A stretch of 64,000 nt of DNA from Dokdonella_A sp963834755 (GCA_963834755.1 CAWICQ010000009.1:1-64000), one strand, 5' to 3'. Numbered from the stretch's first letter, positions 44,723 to 55,098 are shown. A program made the numbers and translations. The notes: generated by a model from the sequence alone, not told the origin.

Positions 44723-46111
44723 ATGGGCAGGCTCGTCATTGTTTCCAATCGGGTGGCGCTGCCGAAGGAAACGCGCGCAGGCGGTCTTGCATCCGCGTTG
44801 AACGCCGCGCTCGCCGAACGTGGCGGAGTCTGGTTCGGCTGGAGCGGACGAGTCGCCGAAGCAGACAACGCGCGCGCGCCGCACACCATCCAGTCGGGAA
44901 ACATCGAATACGCGCTGATCGATCTGACGCGCTCCGAATATGAACACTACTACCTCGGGTTTTCGAATCGTACGTTGTGGCCGCTGCTGCATTTCCGGCC
45001 TTCGCTGCTCGAATACAGACGATCCGATTTTGACGGTTATCTGCGCGTGAACCGCCTTTTTGCCGAGCACATCGCGCAGCTGGTACGTAACGACGATCTG
45101 ATCTGGGTCCACGATTACCACCTCATTCCACTCGCCGCGGAGCTGCGCAAACTCGGCGTCGCGGCGCAGATCGGATTTTTCCTGCACATTCCCCTGCCGA
45201 CCTCGGCGCTCATGACGATGCTGCCGCATCACGAGCACCTGTTCCCGACGTTCGCTTCGTACGATTTGATTGGATTGCAGAATGGACGGGACCGCGATGC
45301 GCTTCTCAGCTACTTTCGCGATGAGGTTGGAGCGAAGATCGGCAAGGATGGATCCATCGCGTTGCGGAGCGGTCGCCGGCTCCATGCCAGAGCATTTCCG
45401 ATCGCGATCGATACGGCGGAAGTGACACGACAGTCAGCGCGCGCGGTCAAGAGTGCGGCAACACAACGGCTGGTACGGAGCCTCGAAGGCCGCGCGCTCG
45501 CGATCGGCGTCGATCGACTGGATTATTCCAAGGGTCTGCCGCAGCGGTTTGAGGCATTCGCGCAATTCCTGTCGCAGCATCCGCACTGGCGTTCGCGCAT
45601 TTCGTTTCTGCAGATCGCGCCGCCGACGCGCGAGGAAGTACCCGAATATCGCCAGTTGCGCTCGCAGCTCGAAGGGCTCGCCGGCGCGACTAACGGTCGC
45701 TACGCAGAACCGGACTGGATGCCGATCCGCTATGTCAATCGGAGTTTCAGTCAGGCGACGCTGGCCGGTTTCTATCGTGTCGCGGATATCGCGCTGGTGA
45801 CTCCGCTTCGCGACGGCATGAATCTGGTTGCCAAGGAATACGTCGCATCGCAGGATGCGGAAGATCCTGGCGTCTTGATCCTGTCGAGCTTTGCGGGCGC
45901 GTCGGACGAATTGAAACAGGCAATCATCATCAACCCGTTCGACGCCGAAGACATTGGCGAAAGTCTCGAGGCGGCGCTGACCATGCCCTTGACCGAGCGC
46001 CGCGAGCGCTGGCGGACGATGTATGACTATCTCGCGCGCAACGACATCGCCGCATGGCGCGCGTCGTTCCTCGACGCGCTGTCCGAGATCGCTCTGCAAA
46101 ACGCCGCGTGA
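44723..46111 (+). CDS. otsA: Trehalose-6-phosphate synthase
   Basis: This 462-residue GT20 glycosyltransferase transfers glucose from UDP-glucose to glucose-6-phosphate. The N-terminal GGLASAL glycine loop, WVHDYHL (UDP-glucose/G6P region), and the C-terminal RVADIALVTPLRDGMNLVAKEYVA segment with the conserved catalytic region are present. It lies 2 nt behind the GH15 gene and ends at a strong terminator. Codon use is like its neighbours, so the operon is not obviously foreign. Confidence 0.95.
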   Translation: MGRLVIVSNRVALPKETRAGGLASALNAALAERGGVWFGWSGRVAEADNARAPHTIQSGNIEYALIDLTRSEYEHYYLGFSNRTLWPLLHFRPSLLEYRRSDFDGYLRVNRLFAEHIAQLVRNDDLIWVHDYHLIPLAAELRKLGVAAQIGFFLHIPLPTSALMTMLPHHEHLFPTFASYDLIGLQNGRDRDALLSYFRDEVGAKIGKDGSIALRSGRRLHARAFPIAIDTAEVTRQSARAVKSAATQRLVRSLEGRALAIGVDRLDYSKGLPQRFEAFAQFLSQHPHWRSRISFLQIAPPTREEVPEYRQLRSQLEGLAGATNGRYAEPDWMPIRYVNRSFSQATLAGFYRVADIALVTPLRDGMNLVAKEYVASQDAEDPGVLILSSFAGASDELKQAIIINPFDAEDIGESLEAALTMPLTERRERWRTMYDYLARNDIAAWRASFLDALSEIALQNAA

Positions 46112-46113
46112 GA

Positions 46114-46142
46114 AGCCGCGCAATTCCATTGCGCGGCTTTCT
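46114..46142. terminator. Bidirectional terminator between otsA and the TonB receptor gene
   Basis: 11-bp stem AGCCGCGCAAT (46114-46124) and ATTGCGCGGCT (46128-46138) with a 3-nt loop, followed by TTTCTCTT on the plus strand. The two genes converge here. Confidence 0.85.
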
Positions 46143-46156
46143 CTTGATTTTCAGAA

Positions 46157-49100
46157 CTAGAACTTCACCGTGACGCGGCCGAAGTAGAAGCGGCCCAGCA
46201 GATCGAAATTGGCCGGATCGGTATTGGCGTTGTTGGTGTTGTTCGCGTAGAGGAACGGCGGCTGCTTGTCGAACACGTTGTTCACGCCGACGTCGATGCG
46301 CGTGTTCCACGCTTCGATGTTGTAGCCGAACTGGATGTCGTTGTAGACCGTCGCGCCGAAATCGTAGAACAGGCCGTGGATCGTGCAGTAGTCGCCGTAG
46401 TAGCACGTGCCCGCCGGGAACACGTCCTGCGACGGGGATTGCGAACCCATGCGGAAGCGACCGATGTAGCGCATGCGCCACGACGCATCGAACGCGCCGA
46501 GCTGCCAGTTCACCGAGCTTTGCGCGCGCCAGCGCGGATAAAGGCACACGCCGCCGGAACCGACGCCGGTCGCACACGCCGCCGCCTGCGACGAGCCGAA
46601 CGTCAGGAAATGGCCGGCGTAGTGATAAACGGTGTTGGCCGGCGTACCCGGTGCGGTGGACACGTCATACTTCTGAAGGTAGGTCGCGTTGAAGCCGATG
46701 TTGAACCGCCCGAACGAGAATTCCGGCAGGCGGTAGTTCAACGCGATGTCCACGCCCTTGACGTCCACGCGGCCGAGATTGCCGGTCGGTTCGAGCATCG
46801 TCAGGATCTGGCCCTGGTTCGGGCCGGTCGCGTTGCGCGTGAACAGCGAGCAGTAGGCGAGCTGTCCCGCCGCACAAAGGTCGAGCACGCTCTGCGCGCC
46901 AACGTTCGTGATGATGTTGTTGAGGTAGAGACGCCAGTAATCGGCGCTGACCGAGAGACCCTCGATGAAATGCGGGTCATACACGACGCCCCAGTCGAAC
47001 GACTTGCCGAGCTCGGGACCGAGCGGGAAGCCCGCGAATTCGGAACCCGACGTGGTCGCGTTGATTTGCAACTGCTGCGCGACGGACTGGTTGTGGAACG
47101 AGCCGTCGGTCGGCACGTTGACGCAAGCCGGATTGACCGGATTGCCGGTGTAGCCGTCGCAGGGATCGTGCGAGAGTCTCGGTGCGTCGTTCGCCGCAGC
47201 ACCGAACAGGTTGAGCACGGTCGGCGCGCGGAACACCTGAGAGACGGTGCCACGCAGCAACAAATCATCGAGCGGGCGCCATTCGAGCGCGACCTTCGTG
47301 TTGTTGGTGCTGCCGAAGTTGTTGTACTTCGAATAGCGATCGCCGATTGTCAGGTTCAACGCGTGCACGAACGGCAGATCCTTCAGGATCGGCACGAACA
47401 ACTCGGCATAGACTTCCTTGACGTTATAGCCGCCTTGCAGCGGCGATGCGCATTGACTGCCGAGCACGCAGTTGCCGGTCGTCGGATTGATCAGCAAAGA
47501 TGTATCGACATTGGCGTGCGTATATTCCTTGCGGTACGAGGTGCCGATGGCGAGCTGCATCGTGCCCGCCGGCAACTCGAACAATCCTCCGTTCATGTCG
47601 CCGCGCCAGACTTTTTCCTGGGTGAAGCCCCCGCTGCTCGCTGGAGAGCTTGCAGTGCGCAGCACGGCGAGCGTGTTCGGGTCTTCGAGATTGAAGATGT
47701 TGATCGGCGTACAGCCGTTGACGACATTGCCGGGCGAGCCGCACAGCACCGTATTGACCGGGCCGTTGGCCGGATCCGTGTTGTAGAACGAAGGGCCCGT
47801 TGCCTGATTGATGATGTTGAGGTTCGGCAAACCGTAGGTCGTGGTCGACAGGCTCACATGGCCGTAGTCCATGCCGACTTCCCAGTTCCACTGCTGATCG
47901 TTCCACACCGAGAAACTGCCCTTGAATCCGGTCTGGACCTGGTCGGTATTGGTGCCGAACGAGACACGTCGATTGCCGAGTGCGGCAAAGCGCGAGCGAT
48001 AGTCGAATTGGGTGCGACTGAACTCGACACCGAACGGGTTGTAATAGCTGTCGGCGGAGATGATGGCACCGAACGGTGAGCCATAGACGGCCGGCGCCAG
48101 CTGGAACGCCGACGAGGTCTTGTTGTGCATGATCGCGGCGTACACCTCGACGTTGTCGGTCAACTTGTAGTGACCATTCAAGAAGAGGCCGGTGCGCTCC
48201 TGCGGAGTCAGGACGAGGTTGACCGTCGCATAGTTGTACTTGTCGCTCGCCGTCGTCGCCGAGCCGTTGTTGACGTAGCAACGATAGTCGGTGGCGATGT
48301 TCTGGCCGCTGGCGCCAGGGATGCGCGCGAGAAAACCGGTATTGCATCCGGGGAAAAGGTCGGCGAATTGATCGGGAATCTGCAGGTGTCCGAACGGCGA
48401 GGATGTCGAACCGCCCACATGGCCTTCAATCGGAATGCCTCCCGACGGGCCCGCTCCGTTCGTGCCATACAGGGAAACCGAGTTCTTCGAGAAATCGCGA
48501 TGACCCGCGAGCACCTGGCCGGTCTTGTTGTAGCTGATGCCGGCCATGATGCTGCCCTTGTCGGAGCTCTGGCCGAAGGTGAACTGGTAGCCCTTGTTCT
48601 CGCCGTCGTCCCTGTCCGAGATGCCGTAGGTCGTCGAAAACTCGGCGCCCTGGTAGTCGCTGCGCAGGATGAAGTTGACGACGCCGGCGACGGCATCGGA
48701 ACCGTACACCGAGGACGCACCGTCAGTCAGCACTTCGATGCGCTCGATCATGTTCGCGGGGATCGCGTTCGGATCGCCGGATAGGAAGCGATGGCCGTTG
48801 ATCAGCACCAGCGTGCGCGGCGAACCAAGACCGCGCAGACCGATCGACGACGCTCCGCTGCCGCCGCCGTTATTGATCTGCGGGTTGGTGTTGGGACCGG
48901 TCACCGCCGGCAACTGCTGGACGAGATCGCCCAGAGTGAGTTTGCCGGTCTTCTGGATCGCAGCGCGATCGATCGTGATGACCGGGTTCGACGTTTCGAT
49001 GTCGACGCGACGGATGTTCGAACCCGTCACGGTGATCGTTTCCAGCTGCTGGTTGTTCTGGTCTTGCGGCGCATCCTGCGCGAGCGCATGGCTGGACAAG

Positions 49101-49213
49101 AGTCCCAGCGCGGCCATTGCGGTCATCCTGGCGGGGCTCCCGGGCGCCCCCGCAAAACCGACGGGCGCGCCCAGTACCCGCCTGATCGCCTCTCGGAGCA
49201 GTGTGTGTCGCAT
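46157..49213 (-). CDS. TonB-dependent outer-membrane receptor
   Basis: This 1018-residue protein is a TonB-dependent receptor. After a longer-than-usual, partly basic leader (MRHTLLREAIRRVLGAPVG..., then a hydrophobic ALGLLSSHALA), a TonB box-like ETITVTG is followed by a plug domain (about residues 60-190: PVITIDRAAIQ, SSIGLRGLG, RTLVLINGHR, ERIEVLTDGASSVYGSDAVAGVVNFI). A 22-strand-type barrel follows and ends in a terminal Phe (RVTVKF), typical of outer-membrane proteins. The substrate is not indicated. The ATG at 49213 has an AGGAG-like site upstream. An AraC regulator gene lies 217 nt behind it on the same strand and may control it (inference). Confidence 0.94.
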   Translation of the reverse strand: MRHTLLREAIRRVLGAPVGFAGAPGSPARMTAMAALGLLSSHALAQDAPQDQNNQQLETITVTGSNIRRVDIETSNPVITIDRAAIQKTGKLTLGDLVQQLPAVTGPNTNPQINNGGGSGASSIGLRGLGSPRTLVLINGHRFLSGDPNAIPANMIERIEVLTDGASSVYGSDAVAGVVNFILRSDYQGAEFSTTYGISDRDDGENKGYQFTFGQSSDKGSIMAGISYNKTGQVLAGHRDFSKNSVSLYGTNGAGPSGGIPIEGHVGGSTSSPFGHLQIPDQFADLFPGCNTGFLARIPGASGQNIATDYRCYVNNGSATTASDKYNYATVNLVLTPQERTGLFLNGHYKLTDNVEVYAAIMHNKTSSAFQLAPAVYGSPFGAIISADSYYNPFGVEFSRTQFDYRSRFAALGNRRVSFGTNTDQVQTGFKGSFSVWNDQQWNWEVGMDYGHVSLSTTTYGLPNLNIINQATGPSFYNTDPANGPVNTVLCGSPGNVVNGCTPINIFNLEDPNTLAVLRTASSPASSGGFTQEKVWRGDMNGGLFELPAGTMQLAIGTSYRKEYTHANVDTSLLINPTTGNCVLGSQCASPLQGGYNVKEVYAELFVPILKDLPFVHALNLTIGDRYSKYNNFGSTNNTKVALEWRPLDDLLLRGTVSQVFRAPTVLNLFGAAANDAPRLSHDPCDGYTGNPVNPACVNVPTDGSFHNQSVAQQLQINATTSGSEFAGFPLGPELGKSFDWGVVYDPHFIEGLSVSADYWRLYLNNIITNVGAQSVLDLCAAGQLAYCSLFTRNATGPNQGQILTMLEPTGNLGRVDVKGVDIALNYRLPEFSFGRFNIGFNATYLQKYDVSTAPGTPANTVYHYAGHFLTFGSSQAAACATGVGSGGVCLYPRWRAQSSVNWQLGAFDASWRMRYIGRFRMGSQSPSQDVFPAGTCYYGDYCTIHGLFYDFGATVYNDIQFGYNIEAWNTRIDVGVNNVFDKQPPFLYANNTNNANTDPANFDLLGRFYFGRVTVKF

Positions 49214-49430
49214 GGATTTCTCCTCTTCTTGGATAGTCGCCCGTGCCGCATGTCAAGCAATCGGGTTGCTGGAACATTAGGAAAATGTGAATCGTTAGCG
49301 TTGGCCTGTCCTTGCAGCAGTGGTTGCCAAAATTGATGAGCGGCACCTCTGCGCGGACTCGATCGAACCCCTCACTGCATATCGGACACGCGCCGGATCA
49401 GAACTCCCCGGCGGCGCGAATCGTGTGGAG

Positions 49431-50333
49431 TCACGCCGCGACGAGACCCGGGGCGCGCACGCACTCGCGCAGATCCGTCGCCGTGATGCCGAAGCGCCGC
49501 TTGAACGAGCGCGAAAAGGCGCAGCGATTCTCGAATCCGCTGGCGCGCGCGATCTCGGTGATCGCCAGCGCGCTTTCGTTGATCAGCCGATGCGCGCGTC
49601 CAAGACGCTGCTCGACCAGCACCGCGTGCGGCGTCTCGCCATAGACGGTCGAGAACGCGCGGATGAAATGACACGGCGAATAGCTCGCCATGCGCGCAAA
49701 ACCGGCGATATCCAGATCCAGATGACAACTCGACGCCATGTAGTTGCGCACGCGCTGCAGGCGCAGGAAGACGCTGCGACGCTGCGCGAGCGTGCGACCG
49801 GGACAACGCGCGATAAGCGGGTCGAATTCGCTTTGCAGATCGGAGATCAACGCCGCGAACGCGGACGCGGCGGTCAGCGTGAGCGCGGTGTCCTTGCGCT
49901 CCGCCGCGAGCGCGATGCGCGCAAGGCGAACCGCTGCTCGACGCAACGGCCGATCCGCCGTGTGCAGGGCCGGCACGAGCAATGGATCAGGCGCGAATTC
50001 CGGCACCTCGCCGGTGAGCGGATGCCAGACGCCCGACTCGGCGAAGACGGCAATCCACAATGCCGCGCCGCGACCGATCACCTGCACGCGCTGGCCGGAT
50101 TCGCAGACCAGGAGCTCGCCGTTTTCCAGCGTGCGTACCTGTTCACCATCGGACAGCTGCACGCGCCCGCGCAGCGGGATCACGATCGTCGCCGCGAGCG
50201 CCTGCCCGTAGAGCACGCAGCCGCGGCCGAAACCGACGAGGATGCGCAGGGCGTTGGCGGAGCCGCGACGATCGTCGTCGGCACTCCAGTCCAGCCGCCC
50301 GCCATTGACCAGCCGTTCGCAATCGATATGCAT
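49431..50333 (-). CDS. AraC family transcriptional regulator
   Basis: This 300-residue regulator has an N-terminal cupin-like sensor region (VIPLRGRVQLSDGEQVRTLENGELLVCESGQ) and a C-terminal double helix-turn-helix of the AraC/XylS type (about residues 200-285: YMASSCHLDLDIAGFARMASYSPCHFIRAFSTVYGETPHAVLVEQRL, ITEIARASGFENRCAFSRSFKRRFG). The ATG at 50333 is preferred over the longer frame to 50363 because it begins the sensor domain. Its location between the TonB receptor and the CadC-like gene suggests local control of uptake or protease genes. No ligand is predicted. Confidence 0.9.
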   Translation of the reverse strand: MHIDCERLVNGGRLDWSADDDRRGSANALRILVGFGRGCVLYGQALAATIVIPLRGRVQLSDGEQVRTLENGELLVCESGQRVQVIGRGAALWIAVFAESGVWHPLTGEVPEFAPDPLLVPALHTADRPLRRAAVRLARIALAAERKDTALTLTAASAFAALISDLQSEFDPLIARCPGRTLAQRRSVFLRLQRVRNYMASSCHLDLDIAGFARMASYSPCHFIRAFSTVYGETPHAVLVEQRLGRAHRLINESALAITEIARASGFENRCAFSRSFKRRFGITATDLRECVRAPGLVAA

Positions 50334-50643
50334 GACGGATCGCCGTGTCCGGGACGACCGCATGCTGGCGCGGCCCGCAGCCGCGAGTCAGGAAGATGTT
50401 GCGAAATATCTACGAGGACGGCGTTCGGATCGACGAAGATCTTCCGAACAACCGACGAAAACATCGGTTCGGCGTGTGCGGACGGCCCGACACGAGGCTT
50501 CGCACGTTGCAGCGCTACGACGATCCGACCAGTTGACGCGATCGGACACCACCGAACATGGCCGTCACAGCGACGGCCTGCCGACCGCCGTCGGACCGGT
50601 CCAGCGCCTACCGAGCGGAAGTGAGACGCGCCCGCAAACGTGC
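50334..50643. other. Intergenic region between the AraC and CadC-like genes
   Basis: No gene is seen in these 310 nt. It holds an imperfect inverted repeat, GTTCGGA (50423-50429) and TCCGAAC (50443-50449), which could be a regulator site or hairpin for the AraC gene transcribed away from it. Confidence 0.5.
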
Positions 50644-52851
50644 TCAGCCAGCGTCGTCGTGCCGCAGCGTGATCGCCCCGACGTCGGTGTCTTCGGCGAC
50701 GACGCGCACGACGGCAATGCGCTGCCTGTCGTGCGAGATGGTGAAATTGAGATCTGCGAGCGGACCCGGAATCGTCGCGATCACGCGATCGTCGCCGCTG
50801 ACCGGATTGAGATCGTGCAGGCTGCTCGGCCCGACCGTCTGGGCTTCGATATAGAAGATGTCGCCTCGGAATACCATCCAGCCGTCCAGGTGCGCCGGGT
50901 TGATCTTTTCGGTGACCAAGGTTTCCGCGCCCGATTGCGGATCGATCCTGAACAAGCCGGGCTCGGCGACCTTGGTGAAATACACGCTGGCGTCGGCGAC
51001 GTCGTAATCGAAGCGCGCGACGTTGCGCATGATCGTGCGCCGCGCCGTTTCGCTGCCCTTCGCGTTCTCGAACTCGATCAGCTCGCGCCCTTCGCTGCTG
51101 TCGCCGATGACCGCGATATAGCTCCCGGGTTTCGGACCATAGACGCCGTAACGCACGTCTTCATCGCCCATCGACACGACGCGGCGCGCGCGCGTCGCAA
51201 TGTCGATCTCGATCAGCCGGCCGATCGAAGCGCCGCGCGCGGTGATCAGGAGTCGCGCGCCGTCCGGCCGCCACACCGGATAACGCAGCGTCGGCTCGTC
51301 GCTGTCGGTCAGCGGAAAGGTCTCGCCGGCGGCCGGATCGTCGAGCCAGACCTGCTGCGCGCCACTGCGATCGGACACGAACGCGACGCGATCGTCGACC
51401 GGCGAAAACGTCGGCGCGGCGTCATTGCCGGTGGAGGCAACGAGATCGTGCGCGACGGATTGCGCTGCGCCGATCTCGATGGTTCCGAGCTGCGTGCGCA
51501 GCCGCGGGATTTCATAGACGACCGTGTCCGACGCGCGCGCGGCGCTGGGAAATTCCGCGGGCCGCACGCCGAGTGCTTCGATGCGTCCATCTTCGAGCGA
51601 AACGGTATAGAGCGCCTGCGGTCCTTCATGCCCGGAAGAAAACACCAGCGCGCTGCCATCGCGCGTCCAGTCGAATCCGCGCATGCGGCTCGCCAGATGC
51701 GTGACTTGGCGCACCGCTCCGCCGCTTGCACCGACGACATAGAGATCGCTGTACGGGCTGGCACCGCGGCGGAACGCAATCTGGGTGCCATCGGGCGAAT
51801 AGCGTGCATCGAGATCGAGATCTGCGATGCCGTGTTCATAGGAAAGGCGCGCGCTCGGTCCGCCATCGATTGGCACGAGAGTGATCGCCATGTCGTTCGC
51901 GTTCGGCGCCGAGGGCGTCGTGAAGACAAGATGCCGTGCGTCCGGGGCCCACGAAAAATAGTTGGGCGCTCCGGCGGCACAGGCATCGACCAGGCGTTCC
52001 GATCCGCCGAGCGCCGGCGCGAGCAGGATCTTGCAACCATCGCCGGCGCTTCGGACGAATGCGATCGTCGAACCATCCGGCGACCACACCGGATAGGATT
52101 CCCGGCCCGGCGCGGGCGCCGTCAGCCGTATCGCGCGCGATTGCATCAGCGAACGCTGCACGATGTGCGCATCGTATCGGGCGGCGTCTCTGACAGAATA
52201 GGCGACGCGCGTTCCGTCCGGCGAGATGCGCGGAAAATTTTCCGGACCGGGATCTGCAGTGATCGCGCGCTGATCGCTGACGTGCCAACGCGGCTTCAAC
52301 TCCGCGGTGCCGGCCTGCTGTCGATGCAATGCGATCGCCGTGATGCCGACGACGATCAGCGCGAACAACGCGGACGCGGCACGCATCGCTGTCCGCCGCC
52401 GCCGATTCGATGCGATCGAAGCGGCGCCAGCCCGGTCATCGCCCATCGGAGCGAGCGCACTGCACGCGGCGAAACTTTCGAGGAACCGCGCGGGTGCGAT
52501 CAGCCGATAGCCGAGCCGCGGCAGCGTTTCGACAAAACGCGGCGCGTGCAGATCATCGCCGAGCGCGCGACGCAGATCCTTCACGGCCTGCGTCAGCACG
52601 TCCGGCGTCGGGCAGGTGCCTTTCCAGACTTCGTTGAGGAGATCGTCGCGACTCAGCGTGCGGCCCGCGCTGCGCGCGAGCTGCAGCAAGACCGCCGCCG
52701 CCTTGGGCGTCAAGCGCGGTTCGCCGGGCCGAGTGAGCAGGCGCAGCGTATCGACATCGACGACGTGCTCGCCGACGGCCAGAAAACGAGTCGCTTCCGA
52801 CCTGATGCGAAGGGCTGCGTTCACGCCTGTGGCCTGCCCGCCGATCAACAT
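50644..52851 (-). CDS. CadC-like membrane transcriptional regulator with TolB-type propeller
   Basis: This 735-residue protein combines an N-terminal winged-helix DNA-binding domain of the OmpR/PhoB type (about residues 25-120: LTPKAAAVLLQLARSAGRTLSRDDLLNEVW, VLTQAVKDLRRALGDD) with a transmembrane helix at about 157-175. A long C-terminal domain of WD40/TolB-like beta-propeller repeats (FPRISPDGTRVAYS, YPVWSPDGSTIAFV, ARYSPDGTQIAFRR) follows. It resembles ToxR/CadC-type one-component regulators that bind DNA from the membrane and sense through a periplasmic domain. It is divergent from the M2 peptidase gene, which it might regulate (inference). The ATG at 52851 follows the alternative upstream frame; the mature N-terminus is uncertain. 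Confidence 0.87.
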   Translation of the reverse strand: MLIGGQATGVNAALRIRSEATRFLAVGEHVVDVDTLRLLTRPGEPRLTPKAAAVLLQLARSAGRTLSRDDLLNEVWKGTCPTPDVLTQAVKDLRRALGDDLHAPRFVETLPRLGYRLIAPARFLESFAACSALAPMGDDRAGAASIASNRRRRTAMRAASALFALIVVGITAIALHRQQAGTAELKPRWHVSDQRAITADPGPENFPRISPDGTRVAYSVRDAARYDAHIVQRSLMQSRAIRLTAPAPGRESYPVWSPDGSTIAFVRSAGDGCKILLAPALGGSERLVDACAAGAPNYFSWAPDARHLVFTTPSAPNANDMAITLVPIDGGPSARLSYEHGIADLDLDARYSPDGTQIAFRRGASPYSDLYVVGASGGAVRQVTHLASRMRGFDWTRDGSALVFSSGHEGPQALYTVSLEDGRIEALGVRPAEFPSAARASDTVVYEIPRLRTQLGTIEIGAAQSVAHDLVASTGNDAAPTFSPVDDRVAFVSDRSGAQQVWLDDPAAGETFPLTDSDEPTLRYPVWRPDGARLLITARGASIGRLIEIDIATRARRVVSMGDEDVRYGVYGPKPGSYIAVIGDSSEGRELIEFENAKGSETARRTIMRNVARFDYDVADASVYFTKVAEPGLFRIDPQSGAETLVTEKINPAHLDGWMVFRGDIFYIEAQTVGPSSLHDLNPVSGDDRVIATIPGPLADLNFTISHDRQRIAVVRVVAEDTDVGAITLRHDDAG

Positions 52852-53178
52852 ACGAAGCCGATCGTAATAAAGGTTGCCCCGGCACGCAAGTTCCGCAAAC
52901 CGGAAGCGGCGGCGCTCGATACTCCGCGACACAGCATCTGCGCCTTTCCCGCGCAATGGCGCGCACACGCCCATGTGAACGGTCCTGACGCGACGGCCAT
53001 TCCGGCCGACGCCGCGGGCGCGCCGGACAGAAGGTTCCGTGCGCTGAAGTGAAAAAGTGCATCGATGGCGCGTGGCGGCGCGGCAAGGCGACGGGGCATT
53101 CCGCCGCCGTTTGGCGTTGCAGCTTGCCTGATCTCGCGGCGGCCACTAGCCTCCGGGACTTTGCGGCGGGAGAACTTC
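52852..53178. other. Divergent intergenic region between the CadC-like and M2 genes
   Basis: This 327-nt stretch holds the promoters of the two divergent genes. No gene, terminator or strong sigma-70 box was recognised in it. Both flanking frames are open into it, so either gene could start earlier. Confidence 0.45.
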
Positions 53179-55098
53179 ATGCGTGTCCTTTGCCTCGCTG
53201 TGCGGACGGCCGTTCTCGCACTGCTGACTTCTCCTGCCTTCGCGGCCGCGCCAGCCGCCAAACCCAAGGCCGCAACACCGGCTGACGTCCACGCGTTCGT
53301 CGAGCGGATGAACACCGACTACAAGGCGCGCTACATCGAACCGAACGCAGCCGAATGGGTCGCCGAGACGTACATCACCGACGACACGCAAATGCTGACC
53401 GCGCGCGCGAATGAGCGTTGGCTGCAATGGCTTTCGACGGAGATCGACCATGCACGCGCTTACGAGGACGTTGCCGGAACCGACGCGAAGGATGCACGCG
53501 CCCTGTACCTTCTGAAATTGCAGACCGCGATGCCGGCGCCGAAGAATCCGGCGCACCTGACCGAGCTCACGACGCTCGGATCCAAGCTCACGGCCGCGTA
53601 CGGCGCCGGCAAATATTGCAGGACACCCGGCGATGCCGCGACGTGCCGCAACCTCGACGATCTCTCAAAAGTGCTGGCCGACGATCGCGATTGGGATCGC
53701 GACCTCGACGCGTGGGTCGGCTGGCATCAGGTCGGCCGCGGCATGCTCAAGGACTATCAGCGTTTCGTCGAACTCCTCAACGAAGGCGCGCGCGACCTCG
53801 GCTACGACAACGTTGGCGCGATGTGGCGCGCCGGTTACGACATGCCGCCGGACGAATTCGCCAAAGTCACCGACAAACTCTGGTCGCAGGTGCAGCCGCT
53901 GTACGGCGAACTGCAGTGCTACACGCGCGGCAAGCTCCAGGCGAAATACGGCAATCGGATGCCGGCCGACGGCACGATTCCGGCGCACATCACCGGCAAC
54001 ATGTGGGCACAGGATTGGTCGAATCTTTACGCGATGCTGCAGCCGTATCCCGGCGCCGGCCATCGCGACGTGAATCAGAGACTCGAAGCGGAACGGCAGT
54101 CCGTGCTCGATGAGCTGCGCAAGAATTTCAAGGGCACGCCGTCACCGCTCGATCTCGCCCGGCTGGAGCACGATGCCGATCGCAAGCATGCAGAAATCAT
54201 GGTTCGCCGTTCCGAAGATTTCTACAAATCGATCGGCTTTCCGCCGCTGCCGGCTTCGTTCTACACGAAATCGATGTTGCTGAGACCGCGCGACCGCGAC
54301 GCGCTGTGCCATCCGAGCGCGTGGCCGATGGACATGGCCGAAGACCTGCGCATCAAGATGTGCATCCGCCCGACGGAGGAAGATCAGTACACGATCTACC
54401 ACGAGATGGGACACATCTACTATTACCTTTCGTACAAGGACCAGTGGCCGATTTTCCAGAGCGGCGCGAACGATGGATTCCACGAGGCGATCGGAGACAC
54501 GATCCGTCTCAACATCACGCCCGCTTACCTGGCCAAGATCGGCTTGTCCGACAATTCCGGAACGGACGACAAGGCCGCGCTCAACGCGCAGATGAAGCTC
54601 GCGCTCGAGAAGGTCGCGTTCCTGCCGTTCGGTCTCATCATCGACAAATGGCGCTGGGGCGTGTTCGACGGTTCGATCGCGCCGGACAAGTACAACGAAG
54701 AGTGGTGGCGGCTGCGGCGGCAGTACGAAGGCATTTCTTCGGCGGTCGCGTCGAAGGCCGGCGATTTCGACGCCGGCGCGAAGAATCACGTGCCGACGAA
54801 CGTGCCGTACATGCGCTATTTTCTCGCCGACATCCTGCAATTCCAGTTCTATCGCGCGCTGTGCGAGGCGGCCGGCCACAAGGGACCGCTGTATCAATGC
54901 TCGATCTACGGCAACAAGGAAGCCGGTGCGAAATACTGGATGATGCTCGGCAAAGGTGCGAGCCAGCCGTGGCAGCAGACGCTGAAAGAGCTGACCGGCA
55001 AGGACGAAATGGATGCCAGCGCGATCATCGACTACTTCGCGCCGCTGTATGCATGGCTCAAGGAGCAGAACAAAGGCCAGTCGTGCGGCTGGCGCTGA
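53179..55098 (+). CDS. M2 family (ACE-like) peptidyl-dipeptidase
   Basis: This 639-residue exported zinc peptidase belongs to the angiotensin-converting-enzyme family. A signal peptide (LAVRTAVLALLTSPAFA) is followed by the long helical M2 domain. The zinc motif HEMGH is at H408-H412, and E436 lies in the third-ligand segment FHEAIGD. Members remove dipeptides from peptide C-termini. Tyr/Trp/His substrate-binding residues in the DQYTIYHEMGHIYYYLSYKDQ region are also conserved. The ATG at 53179 starts the signal peptide; the frame is open to 53065. Bacterial M2 enzymes are mostly from Xanthomonadales-like lineages, which fits this genome. Confidence 0.93.
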   Translation: MRVLCLAVRTAVLALLTSPAFAAAPAAKPKAATPADVHAFVERMNTDYKARYIEPNAAEWVAETYITDDTQMLTARANERWLQWLSTEIDHARAYEDVAGTDAKDARALYLLKLQTAMPAPKNPAHLTELTTLGSKLTAAYGAGKYCRTPGDAATCRNLDDLSKVLADDRDWDRDLDAWVGWHQVGRGMLKDYQRFVELLNEGARDLGYDNVGAMWRAGYDMPPDEFAKVTDKLWSQVQPLYGELQCYTRGKLQAKYGNRMPADGTIPAHITGNMWAQDWSNLYAMLQPYPGAGHRDVNQRLEAERQSVLDELRKNFKGTPSPLDLARLEHDADRKHAEIMVRRSEDFYKSIGFPPLPASFYTKSMLLRPRDRDALCHPSAWPMDMAEDLRIKMCIRPTEEDQYTIYHEMGHIYYYLSYKDQWPIFQSGANDGFHEAIGDTIRLNITPAYLAKIGLSDNSGTDDKAALNAQMKLALEKVAFLPFGLIIDKWRWGVFDGSIAPDKYNEEWWRLRRQYEGISSAVASKAGDFDAGAKNHVPTNVPYMRYFLADILQFQFYRALCEAAGHKGPLYQCSIYGNKEAGAKYWMMLGKGASQPWQQTLKELTGKDEMDASAIIDYFAPLYAWLKEQNKGQSCGWR

